This document shows positions 1 to 11,225 of a stretch of DNA of 64,000 bases, piece after piece (positions within the stretch are counted from its first letter, which is position 1; each line of letters begins with the position of its first letter). The DNA comes from Atherinomorus stipes. Taxonomy: Eukaryota > Chordata > Actinopteri > Atheriniformes > Atherinidae. The DNA lies in NCBI GenBank assembly GCA_023101725.1, contig JALJCO010008698.1:1-64000 (forward strand). Direction: 5' to 3'. The notes under the pieces were generated by a model that worked only from the letters and a program-made list of their open reading frames with translations, was not told where the DNA came from and searched no databases. The position numbers and the translations under genes are program-made.

Positions 1-463
1 GAGCACGCGGGGAGCAGGCGGGGAGCACGCGGGGAGCACGCGAGGAGCACTCGAGAAGCACGCGAGGAGCACGCGAGGAGCACGCGGGGAGCGCGCGGGG
101 AGCACGCAAGAGCACGCGAGGAGCACGCGGGGAGCACGCGGGGAGCGCGCGAGGAGCGCACGGGGAGCGCGCGGGGAGCACGCGAGAAGCACGCGAGGAG
201 CACGCGAGGAGCACACGGGGAGCACGCGGGGAGCACGCGAGGAGCACACGGGGAGCACGCGAGGAGCACGCGAGGAGCACGCGAGGAGCACACGAGGAGC
301 ACGCGAGGAGCACGCGAGGAGCACGCGAGGAGCACACGAGGAGCACGCGGGGAGCACGCGAGGAGCACGCGAGGAGCACGCGAGGAGCACACGAGGAGCA
401 CGCGAGGAGCACACGGGGAGCGCGCGGGGAGCACACGAGGAGCACATGGGGAGCGCGCGGCCG
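1..463. repeat. 10-bp CpG-rich tandem array
   Basis: About 46 head-to-tail copies of a 10-bp unit close to GGAGCACGCG, with A/G and C/T variants. Each unit carries one or two CpGs, so the block is extremely CpG dense. It starts at or before the window edge and directly abuts the 53-bp satellite at about 464. No reading frame here is credible. Confidence 0.95.
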
Positions 464-3400
464 AAACGCTCGATGCTGGAGGTCTCGGCGGTCTGCAGTC
501 CTGTTATTTACAGTCTCTGACGGAGACGCTGGAGGTCTCGGCGGTCTGCAGTCCTGTTATTTACAGTCTCTGATGGAGACGCTGGAGGTCTCGGCGGTCT
601 GCAGTCCTGTTATTTACAGTCTCTGATGGAGACGCTGGAGGTCTCGGCGGTCTGCAGTCCTGTTATTTAAAGTCTCTGACGGAGACGCTGGAGGTCTCGG
701 CGGTCTGCAGTCCTGTTATTTAAAGTCTCTGATGGAGACGCTGGAGGTCTCTGCGGTCTGCAGTCCTGTTATTTAAAGTCTCTGATGGAGACGCTGGAGG
801 TCTCGGCGGTCTGCAGTCCTGTTATTTACAGTCTCTGACGGAGACGCTGGAGGTCTCGGCGGTCTGCAGTCCTGTTATTTACAGTCTCTGACGGAGACGC
901 TGGAGGTCTCGGCGGTCTGCAGTCCTGTTATTTACAGTCTCTGACGGAGACGCTGGAGGTCTCGGCGGTCTGCAGTCCTGTTATTTAAAGTCTCTGACGG
1001 AGACGCTGGAGGTCTCGGCGGTCTGCAGTCCTGTTATTTACAGTCTCTGATGGAGACGCTGGAGGTCTCGGCGGTCTGCAGTCCTGTTATTTAAAGTCTC
1101 TGATGGAGACGCTGGACGTCTCCGCGGTCTGCAGTCCTGTTATTTACAGTCTCTGATGGAGACGCTGGAGGTCTCGGCGGTCTGCAGTCCTGTTATTTAC
1201 AGTCTCTGACGGAGACGCTGGAGGTCTCGGCGGTCTGCAGTCCTGTTATTTACAGTCTCTGATGGAGACGCTGGAGGTCTCGGCGGTCTGCAGTCCTGTT
1301 ATTTAAAGTCTCTGACGGAGACGCTGGAGGTCTCGGCGGTCTGCAGTCCTGTTATTTAAAGTCTCTGATGGAGACGCTGGAGGTCTCTGCGGTCTGCAGT
1401 CCTGTTATTTACAGTCTCTGATGGAGACGCTGGAGGTCTCTGCGGTCTGCAGTCCTGTTATTTACAGTCTCTGATGGAGACGCTGGAGGTCTCGGCGGTC
1501 TGCAGTCCTGTTATTTACAGTCTCCGATGGAGACGCTGGAGGTCTCGGCGGTCTGCAGTCCTGTTATTTACAGTCTCCGATGGAGACGCTGGAGGTCTCG
1601 GCGGTCTGCAGTCCTGTTATTTAAAGTCTCTGATGGAGACGCTGGAGGTCTCGGCGGTCTGCAGTCCTGTTATTTACAGTCTCTGATGGAGACGCTGGAG
1701 GTCTCGGCGGTCTGCAGTCCTGTTATTTACAGTCTCTGATGGAGACGCTGGAGGTCTCGGCGGTCTGCAGTCCTGTTATTTAAAGTCTCTGATGGAGACG
1801 CTGGAGGTCTCGGCGGTCTGCAGTCCTGTTATTTACAGTCTCTGATGGAGACGCTGGAGGTCTCGGCGGTCTGCAGTCCTGTTATTTACAGTCTCTGATG
1901 GAGACGCTGGAGGTCTCGGCGGTCTGCAGTCCTGTTATTAACAGTCTCTGATGGAGACGCTGGAGGTCTCGGCGGTCTGCAGTCCTGTTATTTACAGTCT
2001 CTGATGGAGACGCTGGACGTCTCCGCGGTCTGCAGTCCTGTTATTTACAGTCTCTGACGGAGACGCTGGAGGTCTCGGCGGTCTGCAGTCCTGTTATTTA
2101 CAGTCTCTGACGGAGACGCTGGAGGTCTCGGCGGTCTGCAGTCCTGTTATTTACAGTCTCTGATGGAGACGCTGGAGGTCTCGGCGGTCTGCAGTCCTGT
2201 TATTTAAAGTCTCTGACGGAGACGCTGGAGGTCTCGGCGGTCTGCAGTCCTGTTATTTACAGTCTCTGATGGAGACGCTGGAGGTCTCGGCGGTCTGCAG
2301 TCCTGTTATTTAAAGTCTCTGATGGAGACGCTGGACGTCTCCGCGGTCTGCAGTCCTGTTATTTACAGTCTCTGATGGAGACGCTGGGAGGTCTCGGCGG
2401 TCTGCAGTCCTGTTATTTACAGTCTCTGACGGAGACGCTGGAGGTCTCGGCGGTCTGCAGTCCTGTTATTTACAGTCTCTGATGGAGACGCTGGAGGTCT
2501 CGGCGGTCTGCAGTCCTGTTATTTAAAGCTCTCTGACGGAGACGCTGGAGGTCTCGGCGGTCTGCAGTCCTGTTATTTAAAGTCTCTGATGGAGACGCTG
2601 GAGGTCTCTGCGGTCTGCAGTCCTGTTATTTACAGTCTCTGATGGAGACGCTGGAGGTCTCTGCGGTCTGCAGTCCTGTTATTTACAGTCTCTGATGGAG
2701 ACACTGGAGGTCTCCGCGGTCTGCAGTCCTGTTATTTACAGTCTCCGATGGAGACGCTGGAGGTCTCGGCGGTCTGCAGTCCTGTTATTTACAGTCTCCG
2801 ATGGAGACGCTGGAGGTCTCGGCGGTCTGCAGTCCTGTTATTTAAAGTCTCTGATGGAGACGCTGGAGGTCTCGGCGGTCTGCAGTCCTGTTATTTACAG
2901 TCTCTGATGGAGACGCTGGAGGTCTCGGCGGTCTGCAGTCCTGTTATTTACAGTCTCTGATGGAGACGCTGGAGGTCTCGGCGGTCTGCAGTCCTGTTAT
3001 TTAAAGTCTCTGATGGAGACGCTGGAGGTCTCGGCGGTCTGCAGTCCTGTTATTTACAGTCTCTGATGGAGACGCTGGAGGTCTCGGCGGTCTGCAGTCC
3101 TGTTATTTACAGTCTCTGATGGAGACGCTGGAGGTCTCGGCGGTCTGCAGTCCTGTTATTAACAGTCTCTGATGGAGACGCTGGAGGTCTCGGCGGTCTG
3201 CAGTCCTGTTATTTACAGTCTCCGATGGAGACGCTGGAGGTCTCGGCGGTCTGCAGTCCTGTTATTTACAGTCTCCGATGGAGACGCTGGAGGTCTCGGC
3301 GGTCTGCAGTCCTGTTATTTACAGTCTCTGATGGAGACGCTGGAGGTCTCGGCGGTCTGCAGTCCTGTTATTTACAGTCTCTGATGGAGACGCTGGAGGT

Positions 3401-4236
3401 CTCGGCGGTCTGCAGTCCTGTTATTTACAGTCTCTGATGGAGACGCTGGAGGTCTCGGCGGTCTGCAGTCCTGTTATTTACAGTCTCTGATGGAGACGCT
3501 GGAGGTCTCGGCGGTCTGCAGTCCTGTTATTTACAGTCTCCGATGGAGACGCTGGAGGTCTCGGCGGTCTGCAGTCCTGTTATTTACAGTCTCTGATGGA
3601 GACGCTGGAGGTCTCGGCGGTCTGCAGTCCTGTTATTTACAGTCTCTGATGGAGACGCTGGACGTCTCCGCGGTCTGCAGTCCTGTTATTTACAGTCTCT
3701 GACGGAGACGCTGGAGGTCTCGGCGGTCTGCAGTCCTGTTATTTACAGTCTCTGATGGAGACGCTGGAGGTCTCGGCGGTCTGCAGTCCTGTTATTTACA
3801 GTCTCTGATGGAGACGCTGGAGGTCTCTGCGGTCTGCAGTCCTGTTATTTACAGTCTCTGATGGAGACGCTGGAGGTCTCGGCGGTCTGCAGTCCTGTTA
3901 TTTACAGTCTCCGATGGAGACGCTGGAGGTCTCCGCGGTCTGCAGTCCTGTTATTTACAGTCTCTGACGGAGACGCTGGAGGTCTCGGCGGTCTGCAGTC
4001 CTGTTATTTACAGTCTCTGACGGAGACGCTGGAGGTCTCGGCGGTCTGCAGTCCTGTTATTTACAGTCTCTGATGGAGACGCTGGAGGTCTCGGCGGTCT
4101 GCAGTCCTGTTATTTACAGTCTCTGATGGAGACACTGGAGGTCTCGGCGGTCTGCAGTCCTGTTATTTACAGTCTCCGATGGAGACGCTGGAGGTCTCGG
4201 CGGTCTGCAGTCCTGTTATTTACAGTCTCTGATGGA
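464..4236. repeat. 53-bp satellite array, ~71 copies
   Basis: Continuous tandem array of a 53-bp unit that contains GTCTCTGATGGAGACGC and CTGCAGTCCTGTTATTTA. Monomers differ mainly at a few positions: TGATGG or TGACGG, ACAG or AAAG, CTCGG, CTCTG or CTCCG. Because 53 is not a multiple of 3, reading frames rotate and yield repeated spurious ~70-residue ORFs. The variants show a higher-order structure: the block at about 960-2000 recurs at about 2180-3220. Rare markers such as the TTATTA variant (1935 and 3156) are 1221 bp apart. Confidence 0.97.
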
Positions 4237-5159
4237 GACACGGAGACAAATACTTGTGCTGCAACAGTTTAAGGTAAACGGTTGTTTGCGGAAATGCAGG
4301 AAATGCGCTGTGTCCTTTCAGTCTAAGAGCTGACATGTTTGCTCCCGGCGTCGTCTCCTTTACGTGTGGCGTATTTGGGATTGTAAAAACTTTATTGTCC
4401 AGCACATAGTGACAGAACTCACGACAAAAACGCCACGAAGACATCAAACACATACTAGTGAGTACGTGTCTTTTCTGCTTTGTTTGTTTTCTAAGTTTAA
4501 TTGGTGTAAATGAGAGTTTTACCGGAGCAGATTCAAAATGACAATGACGTCATTGATCGAATAGGTGAATGAAAAGTTAAGGACCGATCAGAAAAGATGA
4601 AAAAAATGTGAAATATCGGCCGATCCGATCAAACCGATCTGATCGGTGGAAAGCCTACTTTCAGCAGACTCCACTGTAAAAATAATGTTTTGGAGATCTC
4701 AGTGAGGAAATGAGGTTTATTTCTTGCATGCTTCTCAACATTCAGCTGGTTTTGCACAGATGGAGAGGCTGTTTCATCGACATCATGACTGACTGTGACC
4801 AGAGCGCGATGGAGGAATCAGAAAAACCTGTGAAAGACCAGCTTATGTGATGTTGGGGGTCAGCTTGGGAACCCCCTACACTGCTATACTGAACCCAGAT
4901 GATACATCACTGCTTGGTCAACGTGTGAAGCCGCAAACAGAAACTTACAAACGGTAAAATCCATTATGTCTGTGCAACGTTGTTTTACATTCATTTTTCT
5001 ACAGATTTCTAAAAAGATAATGGAAAACAACCCCTATTTTCTATTTTCCAGTTTTGATTTGACCATTGAGAGAATAAATGGTAAAAAGAACAAGATTTTA
5101 TAATTATATACATTTAATTTCTGATAAACTCTGAATTAAATGAAGCAGACAGGTATTGA
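4237..5159. other. Gene-free stretch downstream of CALHM-like gene 1
   Basis: No supportable ORF or RNA gene. It probably contains the 3' UTR of the minus-strand gene that ends at 5160. Around 4596-4650 there is a short decayed patch of GATCGGCCGATC-type sequence, like the body of the hAT element at 16787-17373. Confidence 0.5.
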
Positions 5160-6371
5160 TTACTTACTTGGAACTGTGCAAGACGGCTCAGAATCAATCA
5201 GTGCTTCGGCGACATCGAAACTTTCCTTCCACTGTCCAGCTTCGATCCTGCCCCGGAGTTTTTCTGTTATGTCTTCTTTCACTTTTGCCCTCAAAAATGT
5301 TTCCACCAAACCTTCTTCTTCCATAACCAGATGATCGTAGAGAATTTTTCTGTTACAGCATCCATCACAGCACTTTCCACAGCATTCTGCGCAGCAGTTG
5401 CTTAAACAACATTTTCCTGCACAGCTTTTACAAAACTCCAGCAAAATCATGAAGGCGAGGATTGTAGCAATCGCCACAAAGCCGATGAACTAAAAAGTAG
5501 ATTAGAAATTAAAGTGTGGTCAATTTTTTACACTGATAAGTTAAGAGAGCAATAATTATAATTCACACTGAAGACATGAGGTTTGAGCACTCACCCTTGA
5601 GCAGTTTTTCAGTTTGGCGACCTCCACCTGCTCATCAGCTGTGAGGTTGCTTCTGTCTCTGCAGGCTAACTGAGGATGTGCAGTTTGGTTGAACCTGCTG
5701 CAAACGTACCAGTCTCCATCGATCAGCACTGAGACCACCCACAGCGCACCAATGAAACCTGCTTTCAGGATGCAGCTGCATGATACCCAGAGAAATCTGC
5801 ACCGACAGCAGCCGGTGTTTGGTCGGTCTGATTGGTTCTGTTGCTCCTGTTGCTCCTGTTGGTTCTGTTGCTCCTGTTGGTCCTGTTGCTCCTGTTGGTT
5901 CTGTTGCTCCTGTTGGTTCTGTTGCTCCTGTTGGTTCTGTTGCTCCTGTTGGTTCCGTTGCTCCTGTTGCTCCTGTTGGTCCTGTTGGTTCTGTTGGTCC
6001 TGTTGCTCCTGTTGCTCCTGTTGGTCCTGTTGGTCCTGTTGGTCCTGTTGGCCACAGCAACATGTGCACAGATATTTACAGCAGCTGGTGTTTGGTCGGT
6101 CTGATTGGTTCGGTTGGTTCTGTTGGCCACGGCAACATGTGCACAGATACCTACAGCTGCTGTAAAGTGTCTTGTCTGTCCAGACTATTAAGAGGAATAT
6201 GATGAGAAAAGGCAGAGCCATGTAAATGTTGCAGTTGAAGTCATCGTCCTTCCGTCGGCAGGTGCATGAAACGTCCCTGTCCAGCAGAAGGTTGTAGGTG
6301 AAGCTCACAACGATGGTGACGAAGATGCTGACCTTCTGGAAAGGGAAGTTTGCCATGAAACCCTTCATCAT
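5160..6371 (-). CDS. CALHM-like four-pass membrane channel protein (gene 1), two coding exons
   Basis: Predicted exons are 6371-5595 and 5489-5160, joined in phase 0 across a 105-nt GTGAGT...TTTTTAG intron, giving about 368 residues. Visible features are TM1 (~13-30), a Cys36-x-Cys38 pair plus Cys47 in the first outer loop, TM2 (~48-64), a long cytosolic loop (~65-200), TM3 (~201-217) followed by GDWYVC, Cys237 and Cys257 in the second outer loop with sequons at N228, N242 and N256, and TM4 (~260-279) at the start of exon 2. A run of CC pairs and a charged tail follow. This order, and an intron just before TM4, match CALHM family proteins, which form large-pore plasma-membrane channels. The loop contains a Gln-rich repeat (~104-180) unusual for the family. 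An upstream TCTCTGCAG acceptor suggests a 5' UTR exon. The stop codon overlaps a GTAAGT, so a further exon is possible. Ion selectivity is unknown. Confidence 0.78.
5832..6056 (-). repeat. In-frame Gln-rich coding minisatellite in gene 1 loop
   Basis: About 24 copies of a 9-bp motif read on the minus strand as Gln-Gln-x, where x is Asp, Glu, Asn or Arg, with an 18-bp higher unit (QQNQQE). It lies between TM2 and TM3 and is flanked by two related segments reading SDRPNTSCC and SDRPNTGCC, so a local duplication probably preceded the expansion. All units are multiples of 3, so the frame stays open. The other strand and frames are also open, which produces spurious Pro/Val or Leu-rich ORFs. Confidence 0.92.
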
Positions 6372-7108
6372 TGGACAGTTTCTTCCTGCAGAGAGATGAA
6401 GCCTGAACCTGCATCAACGCACCAAACAGGTCGCAGTGAAACCAGAATGCTCTCCTGAGAGAGGAAGAGATCTTCTTTAGTTTCAGATGTCACACCAGCT
6501 CCTCCTCCTCCATCATCTTAGGTAAATATGAAAGCTTTTGCTCTGCAGCAACCTGAGATGCTGGTTGAGGAGTTCAACAAAGAGAACACAGCTTGTTTAT
6601 ATGAGTGAAGCACAAACACAGATAAGACTGAACAACTAAGAAGGAAATGTTTGATTTCTTTAGTTTTGTGTCCAAAGAATGGAATGTCTCCTTCTCTTTT
6701 GGTGGAGGTGATCCTGGTACACTGAATTTCTTCTCAACATGTCATGACTCAAAAAGCACAGGTTAAAATCATGTGTTGCATAAAATCAGTTCATCTCAAC
6801 TCTTGTCTGGTTTGAAATGATCCTCTGCATCAATTTTTTTTTTTTACTGAAGTCAAGAACATTTCTGCATCCAGCAAACTTTAGGTTATGTTATGTACAG
6901 TAGATCCCTAAATCCAAACGTACCACATGTAACATGCACCAATCTGTTGTTTATGCTCCTTATGATATTTTTTGCTGTTGGTATTCCTTAAAAATTCTTG
7001 TATACATCAACTTTTTGTTTTCTTGTTATACTGGTCAGATCCCTGAGGGGAAATTAGGACTCTGCATTTCACCATCTCTGTACTGTGAGTACCAGAGGGC
7101 TGCTACCT
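6372..7108. other. Upstream region of gene 1, no gene seen
   Basis: It holds the presumed 5' flank of the minus-strand gene 1. Directly upstream of the start codon is a pyrimidine tract and CAG acceptor (about 6385-6395, minus strand), so the first non-coding exon and promoter should lie further up. No convincing TATA box or exon is seen. A poly-T run is at about 6836. Confidence 0.4.
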
Positions 7109-7585
7109 AAGCCCCGTTTCCACCAGTGGGTCTGGGTCGGGTCGGGCCGGATCGGTCCACGTTTTTTTGCATCTCCACAGATAAAAACCTGGACGGGTAC
7201 CCTTATATCCAACCTGACCCAGCCTACTTTTTTGGCACCCTTCGGTAGGGGTACTGATCTAACAGATCCGGACCAAAGAGGTGGAGCTAACACAAAGCAA
7301 TACATTGATTTGTTGAAAAATCTCACTTCCCGCGTGACCAAGCGTAAAAACAAAGCTGGAGTGACTCCTTTTGTTTCTGTCACGTGTGTCGCGGTGTTTT
7401 GGTTAAACAGCGTTGCACAGCGATGATGTCACGCGATCACGTAGCAGCGCTGTCCAGCGCCTCCAGAGTAAGAGTACAGGTTGCTGTGGGGACGCAGCAT
7501 GAAATCAACACATCCGTACCAAAACCCACCCGATCCGGCCTGGCCCGACCTGACCCGACCTGACCCGCAGGTGGAGATGGGGCTT
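7109..7585. mobile_element. Non-autonomous DNA element (MITE) with long GC-rich inverted ends
   Basis: The ends are imperfect inverted repeats of about 45 bp. The left end starts AAGCCCCGTTTCCACC and continues with GGGTCGGG-type repeats. The right end is its complement, ending GGTGGAGATGGGGCTT. No transposase is encoded. This end sequence resembles a common teleost MITE class. The flanking target duplication is unclear, so the superfamily is not assigned. Confidence 0.7.
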
Positions 7586-7589
7586 TAAA

Positions 7590-7730
7590 GTGCCTGGGGA
7601 GCAGTTGGTGGGGTTAAGGACCTTGCTCAGGGGTCCACAGTGGTTCACTTAGGAGTCGTGTCGGGGACTCGAACCCAGGTCCTCCGCGCTATAGCCCACG
7701 ACGCTACTACTAGGCTACCCACTCCCCTTC
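7590..7730 (-). mobile_element. tRNA-derived SINE, minus strand
   Basis: The minus strand shows a pol III internal promoter: an A-box-like stretch near 7720 and a perfect B box, GGTTCGAGTCC, at about 7670. These are followed by a CCCTGAGCAAGGTCCTTAACCC-type body seen in many fish SINEs. The cloverleaf is degenerate and it is not a functional tRNA. It sits a few bases after the MITE. Confidence 0.75.
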
Positions 7731-8446
7731 GCAAGTGATGTTAAATATTCAGTGTTTAGGTATTCATACAACATACAGTATTTTTACAAATGAAAGCGCA
7801 TTCTGACACAAAATAACCTGATTCAAAAATGAAGAATTAAAAAAAAAACCTATATATATATACATATATATAATCAAAATATATAGGTTGAAGATAATTA
7901 ATAATTATTCAATACTTTTCTGCATTTATATAGTTTTTCTATGTTCATTTAGTAGTTTTAGAGAAAAAAAAGCTTTAATTTTGAATAATCTTTCAGCCTC
8001 TCAAAGGTCGAGAACCATTTTTTGTTTATATTAGCTACAGATATTCTATAGAAATATTTACAAATGACACCACAGCAGAAAAATGTCTTTATTAGCTGCT
8101 TTATCTGCAGCTGAAATCCAACCATCAGATCACCTTTGTACTCTGCTACCAAAAAGAAGTGAATCTAAAAACTAAAACACATAAATGGTTGCAATAACCC
8201 GTAAAGTGTTAAGAAATATTTATTTTAATTTTGTACATTTACAAATGTTTTGGATCACTATGTTTTGTTTTTGCAGTTAGCAAGAATTGAAAACAAAAAT
8301 AACAAAAATAAAAAATGCTCCTTATGTTTTTATCCATCCTCTGGGTCTCTGCAGACCTGCAGTCCTCACACAGGCTTCATGAACACAACAATGTTCATAA
8401 CCTGTTTGCAGCAGCTGCAGCATGCAATTACTGGGGTTGTTTGTCT
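7731..8446. other. AT-rich stretch, no gene seen
   Basis: AT-rich sequence with a short TATATA tract at about 7850-7870. No ORF with recognisable content and no RNA gene. Confidence 0.5.
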
Positions 8447-9290
8447 CTGTGTTGGTCCTGCAATGGACTGGAGACCTGTCCAGGTGAGTCTGGTCCAGGT
8501 GAGTCTGAACCAGGCTATCTGGTCCAGGTGTGTCTGGTCCAGGCATATCTGGTCCAGGCCTATCTGGTCCAGGCGTGTCTGTTCCAGGTGAGTCTGGTCC
8601 AGGTGATTCTGAACCAGGCTATCTGGTCCAGGTGATTCTGAACCAGGCTATCTGGTCCAGGTGTGTCTGGTCCAGGCGCATCTAGTCCAGGCGTGTCTGG
8701 TCCAAGTGTGTCTGGTCCAGGTGTGTCTGGTCCAAGTGTTTCTGGACCAGGTGTGTCAGGTCCAAGTGTGTCAGGTCCAGTTGTGTCTGGTCCAGGTGTG
8801 TCAGGTCCAGGTGTGTCTGGTCCAGGTGTGTCTGGTCCAGGTGTGTCAGGTCCAGGTGTGTCTGGTCCAGGTGTGTCTGGTCCAGGCGTGTCTGGTCCAG
8901 GTGTGTCTGGTCCAGGTGTGTCTGGTCCAGGCGGATCTGGTCCAGGTGTGTCTGGTCCAGGCGTGTCTGGTCCAGGTGTGTCTGGTCCAGGTGTGTCTGG
9001 TCCAGGCGGATCTGGTCCAGGTGTGTCTGGTCCAGGTGTGTCTGGTCCAGGCGTGTCTGGTCGAGGCGTGTCTGGTCGAGGTGTGTCTGGTCCAGGCGTG
9101 TCTGGTCCAGGTGAGTCTGGTCCAGGCGTGTCAGGTCCAGCTGAGTCTGGTCCAGGTGTGTCTGGTCCAGGCGTGTCTGGTCCAGGTGTGTCTGGTCCAG
9201 GTGTGTCTGGTCCAGGCGTGTCTGGTCCAGGCGAGTCTGGTCCTGCTGCTGGGACAGACTCCAGCCTTCTGCGACCCTGAACTGCAGTAA
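8447..9290 (+). repeat. 15-bp minisatellite (~51 copies) inside a dispersed repeat
   Basis: From about 8472 to 9243 a 15-bp unit, GGTCCAGGTGTGTCT with variants, repeats about 51 times. The flanks (8447-8475 and 9244-9285) match the two halves of a dispersed element whose unexpanded copy is at 62636-62745. The array therefore grew from the GTCCAGGTG core of that element. Since 15 is a multiple of 3, all frames stay open and give Ser-Gly-Pro or Asp-Gln-Thr repeat ORFs. I do not regard them as genes. Confidence 0.9.
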
Positions 9291-10188
9291 GCAGTGTAGA
9301 AAATGAATGAATTTATTTAAACATTCATGTAAAACATTTCCAGATGCAGAAAAACTAAACATCCGGTTTATTTCTGAGTTTTAGTAAACGGTGACTTCTT
9401 ACACCCACAAATAAACTCTGAAGCACAGAAAAATGTTCAGTTTCATGTCTGCTTTTTATCCTGATCAGGTTTGATGACAGTGTTTTGGTCTTGCCAGCCT
9501 GTAAGAATCTAACCAACCACATCCTGTCTGAACCTACAAGGTCGATGGCAGAGGAAAGTTTGCACTGCAGGGTAGAAGCATGATGACTAGCCAGATGTGG
9601 TTTAATGTGTGCCCTTCTCTGCAGACATTTCAGTGGGAAATGAAGTCTGAGAACGTTCTCATTGCTTCGAGCAGACCACCAGTCTACCAACATCCTGCAA
9701 GTACCAGCGATTCTGGTTTCTAAACAGACTGGAACAAGTTTTCACTGCTGAGGCTCGTCTGAGGGTGAAGATGTTTCAGTAAATCACACTGCAGCTGGTC
9801 CCAGCAGCTATCAGCTGCAGGGCACATGACCCTGTGCACAAGCATTCCAGGATTCATTATCAATCAATCGATTTTCATTTATAAAGTGCTTTTTCATGCA
9901 AAAAGCAACACAAAGAGTTTAAGATACTGTGATAAAAACAAATGCATATTTAAGTATAACTTTTTTTTTTCAACCTGGACTGTATTTCTAGCAGTTTATA
10001 CGTGCATTCACTCACTGGTAAAGTTTCTGCATCACTTTGACTACTTTGGAAGATTTTACGTTGAGTCGCCCTTCAGTGTACATCCAGTATCATAGAGGAG
10101 ACGGGGCAGCCTCTACAGTATATGAGGTATTATCTGCAGCAAAACGCCGTGATTTTGTCAATACTTTAAGTAGAAGATACTAGAAGTA
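9291..10188. other. No gene seen
   Basis: Mixed-composition DNA without a recognisable exon, RNA gene or complete transposon. Short ORFs here have no identifiable features. Confidence 0.45.
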
Positions 10189-10854
10189 GAGAAAACCAGG
10201 CACTGCTCATCACCTGCCCAATACCATCCCAACAGTGAAGCACGGTGGTGGCAGCATCATGGTATGGGGGTGTTTTTCAGCTGCAGGGACAGGACGACTG
10301 GTTGCCACGCAGAGATCCTGGAAGAAAAGCTCTTCCAGAGTTCAGGAGCTCAGACTGGGCCGAAGGTTCACCTTCCAACAAGACAATGACCCTCACACAC
10401 AGCTGAAATAACAAAGGAGTGGATCAGAACCACTCTGGACCATTCTGGACCGGCCTAGCCAGAACCCTGACTTAAACCCAACTGAGCATCTCTGAGAGAC
10501 CTGAAAATGGCTGAACACCACCGTTCACCATCCAACCTGACAGAACTGGAGAGGATCTGCAAGAAGAACCAGAAGATCCCAAATCCAGGTGTGGAACACG
10601 TGTTGCATCATTCCCAAGAAGACTCATGACTGTACCAGCTCAGAAGTACTTCTACTCAGTACTGAGCAAAGTACTCAATACTTATCACCATGTCATATTT
10701 CAGTTTTCTAATAAATTTGCAAAAATTTCTACATTTCTTTTTTTTCTGTCAAGATGAGAAATACAATGAACTTTTTTGATTTTGGGCAAATGGCTGCAAT
10801 GAAACAAAGTGTGAAAAGTTTAGGGGGGTCTGAATACTTTTGGTACCCACTGTA
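10189..10854 (+). mobile_element. 5'-truncated Tc1-like transposon, family A
   Basis: This is the 3' half of a Tc1/mariner-type element. It includes the GGTGGTGGCAGCATCATGG region, which encodes the GG-S-IM-WG-CF part of the transposase catalytic core, then a decayed C-terminus. It ends in a terminal repeat whose complement, TACAGTGGGTACC...AGTATTCAGACCCC, matches the 5' terminus of the copy at 58945. Stops and frameshifts make it non-functional. Confidence 0.88.
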
Positions 10855-11225
10855 ATGTGTTCCGTAGCCCCTTTCCCTACTCCCAACCATCACAACTTAT
10901 TGCCTAAACCTAACCCCAACCAAAACCTAATTGTAACATAAACTCTAAAACCAAATCTTGACCCTAAAAAAATGGGTTTTTCTGAGTCGTTTTTAGTGAG
11001 GACCGGCCTAAATGTCCTCACTTTGTTGGTTAAAAGTGCAAAACAGTTCTCACAATGTAGCAAGTAAAGGAACACAAACACACACTACATCTAGAAAACT
11101 AAGGCCCTGAATTGTTTCCTGAATTGGAAACAAAAAAACAACGTGAGCATCAATCAGTTCAGGAATCTCCTCTCAGACCACATCAGTACTGAGATGATTT
11201 CTGCCGCCTCAGAACCTCAGCTGGA
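10855..11225. other. Gene-free; CCTAAC-rich patch
   Basis: A short region (about 10895-10970) is rich in CCTAA/CCAACC words, like degenerate telomere-type sequence. The array is too short and irregular to be telomeric. Nothing else identified. Confidence 0.4.

Noticed and set aside
1474..4073. Repeated 70-residue METLEV-type ORFs
   Set aside because: Frame rotation through a 53-bp satellite produces them every four monomers; not genes.
1..4236. CRISPR-like array
   Set aside because: Units are contiguous with no unique spacers, and the host is a vertebrate.
7590..7730. Functional tRNA gene
   Set aside because: Good B box but degenerate acceptor and anticodon stems and a SINE body; it is a SINE.
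8663..9362. Ser-Gly-Pro-Gly-Val or Asp-Gln-Thr repeat proteins (both strands)
   Set aside because: They arise from the 15-bp minisatellite, whose flanks are a dispersed non-coding repeat.
10885..10970. Telomeric repeat
   Set aside because: Only irregular CCTAA/CCAACC words, with no TTAGGG array.
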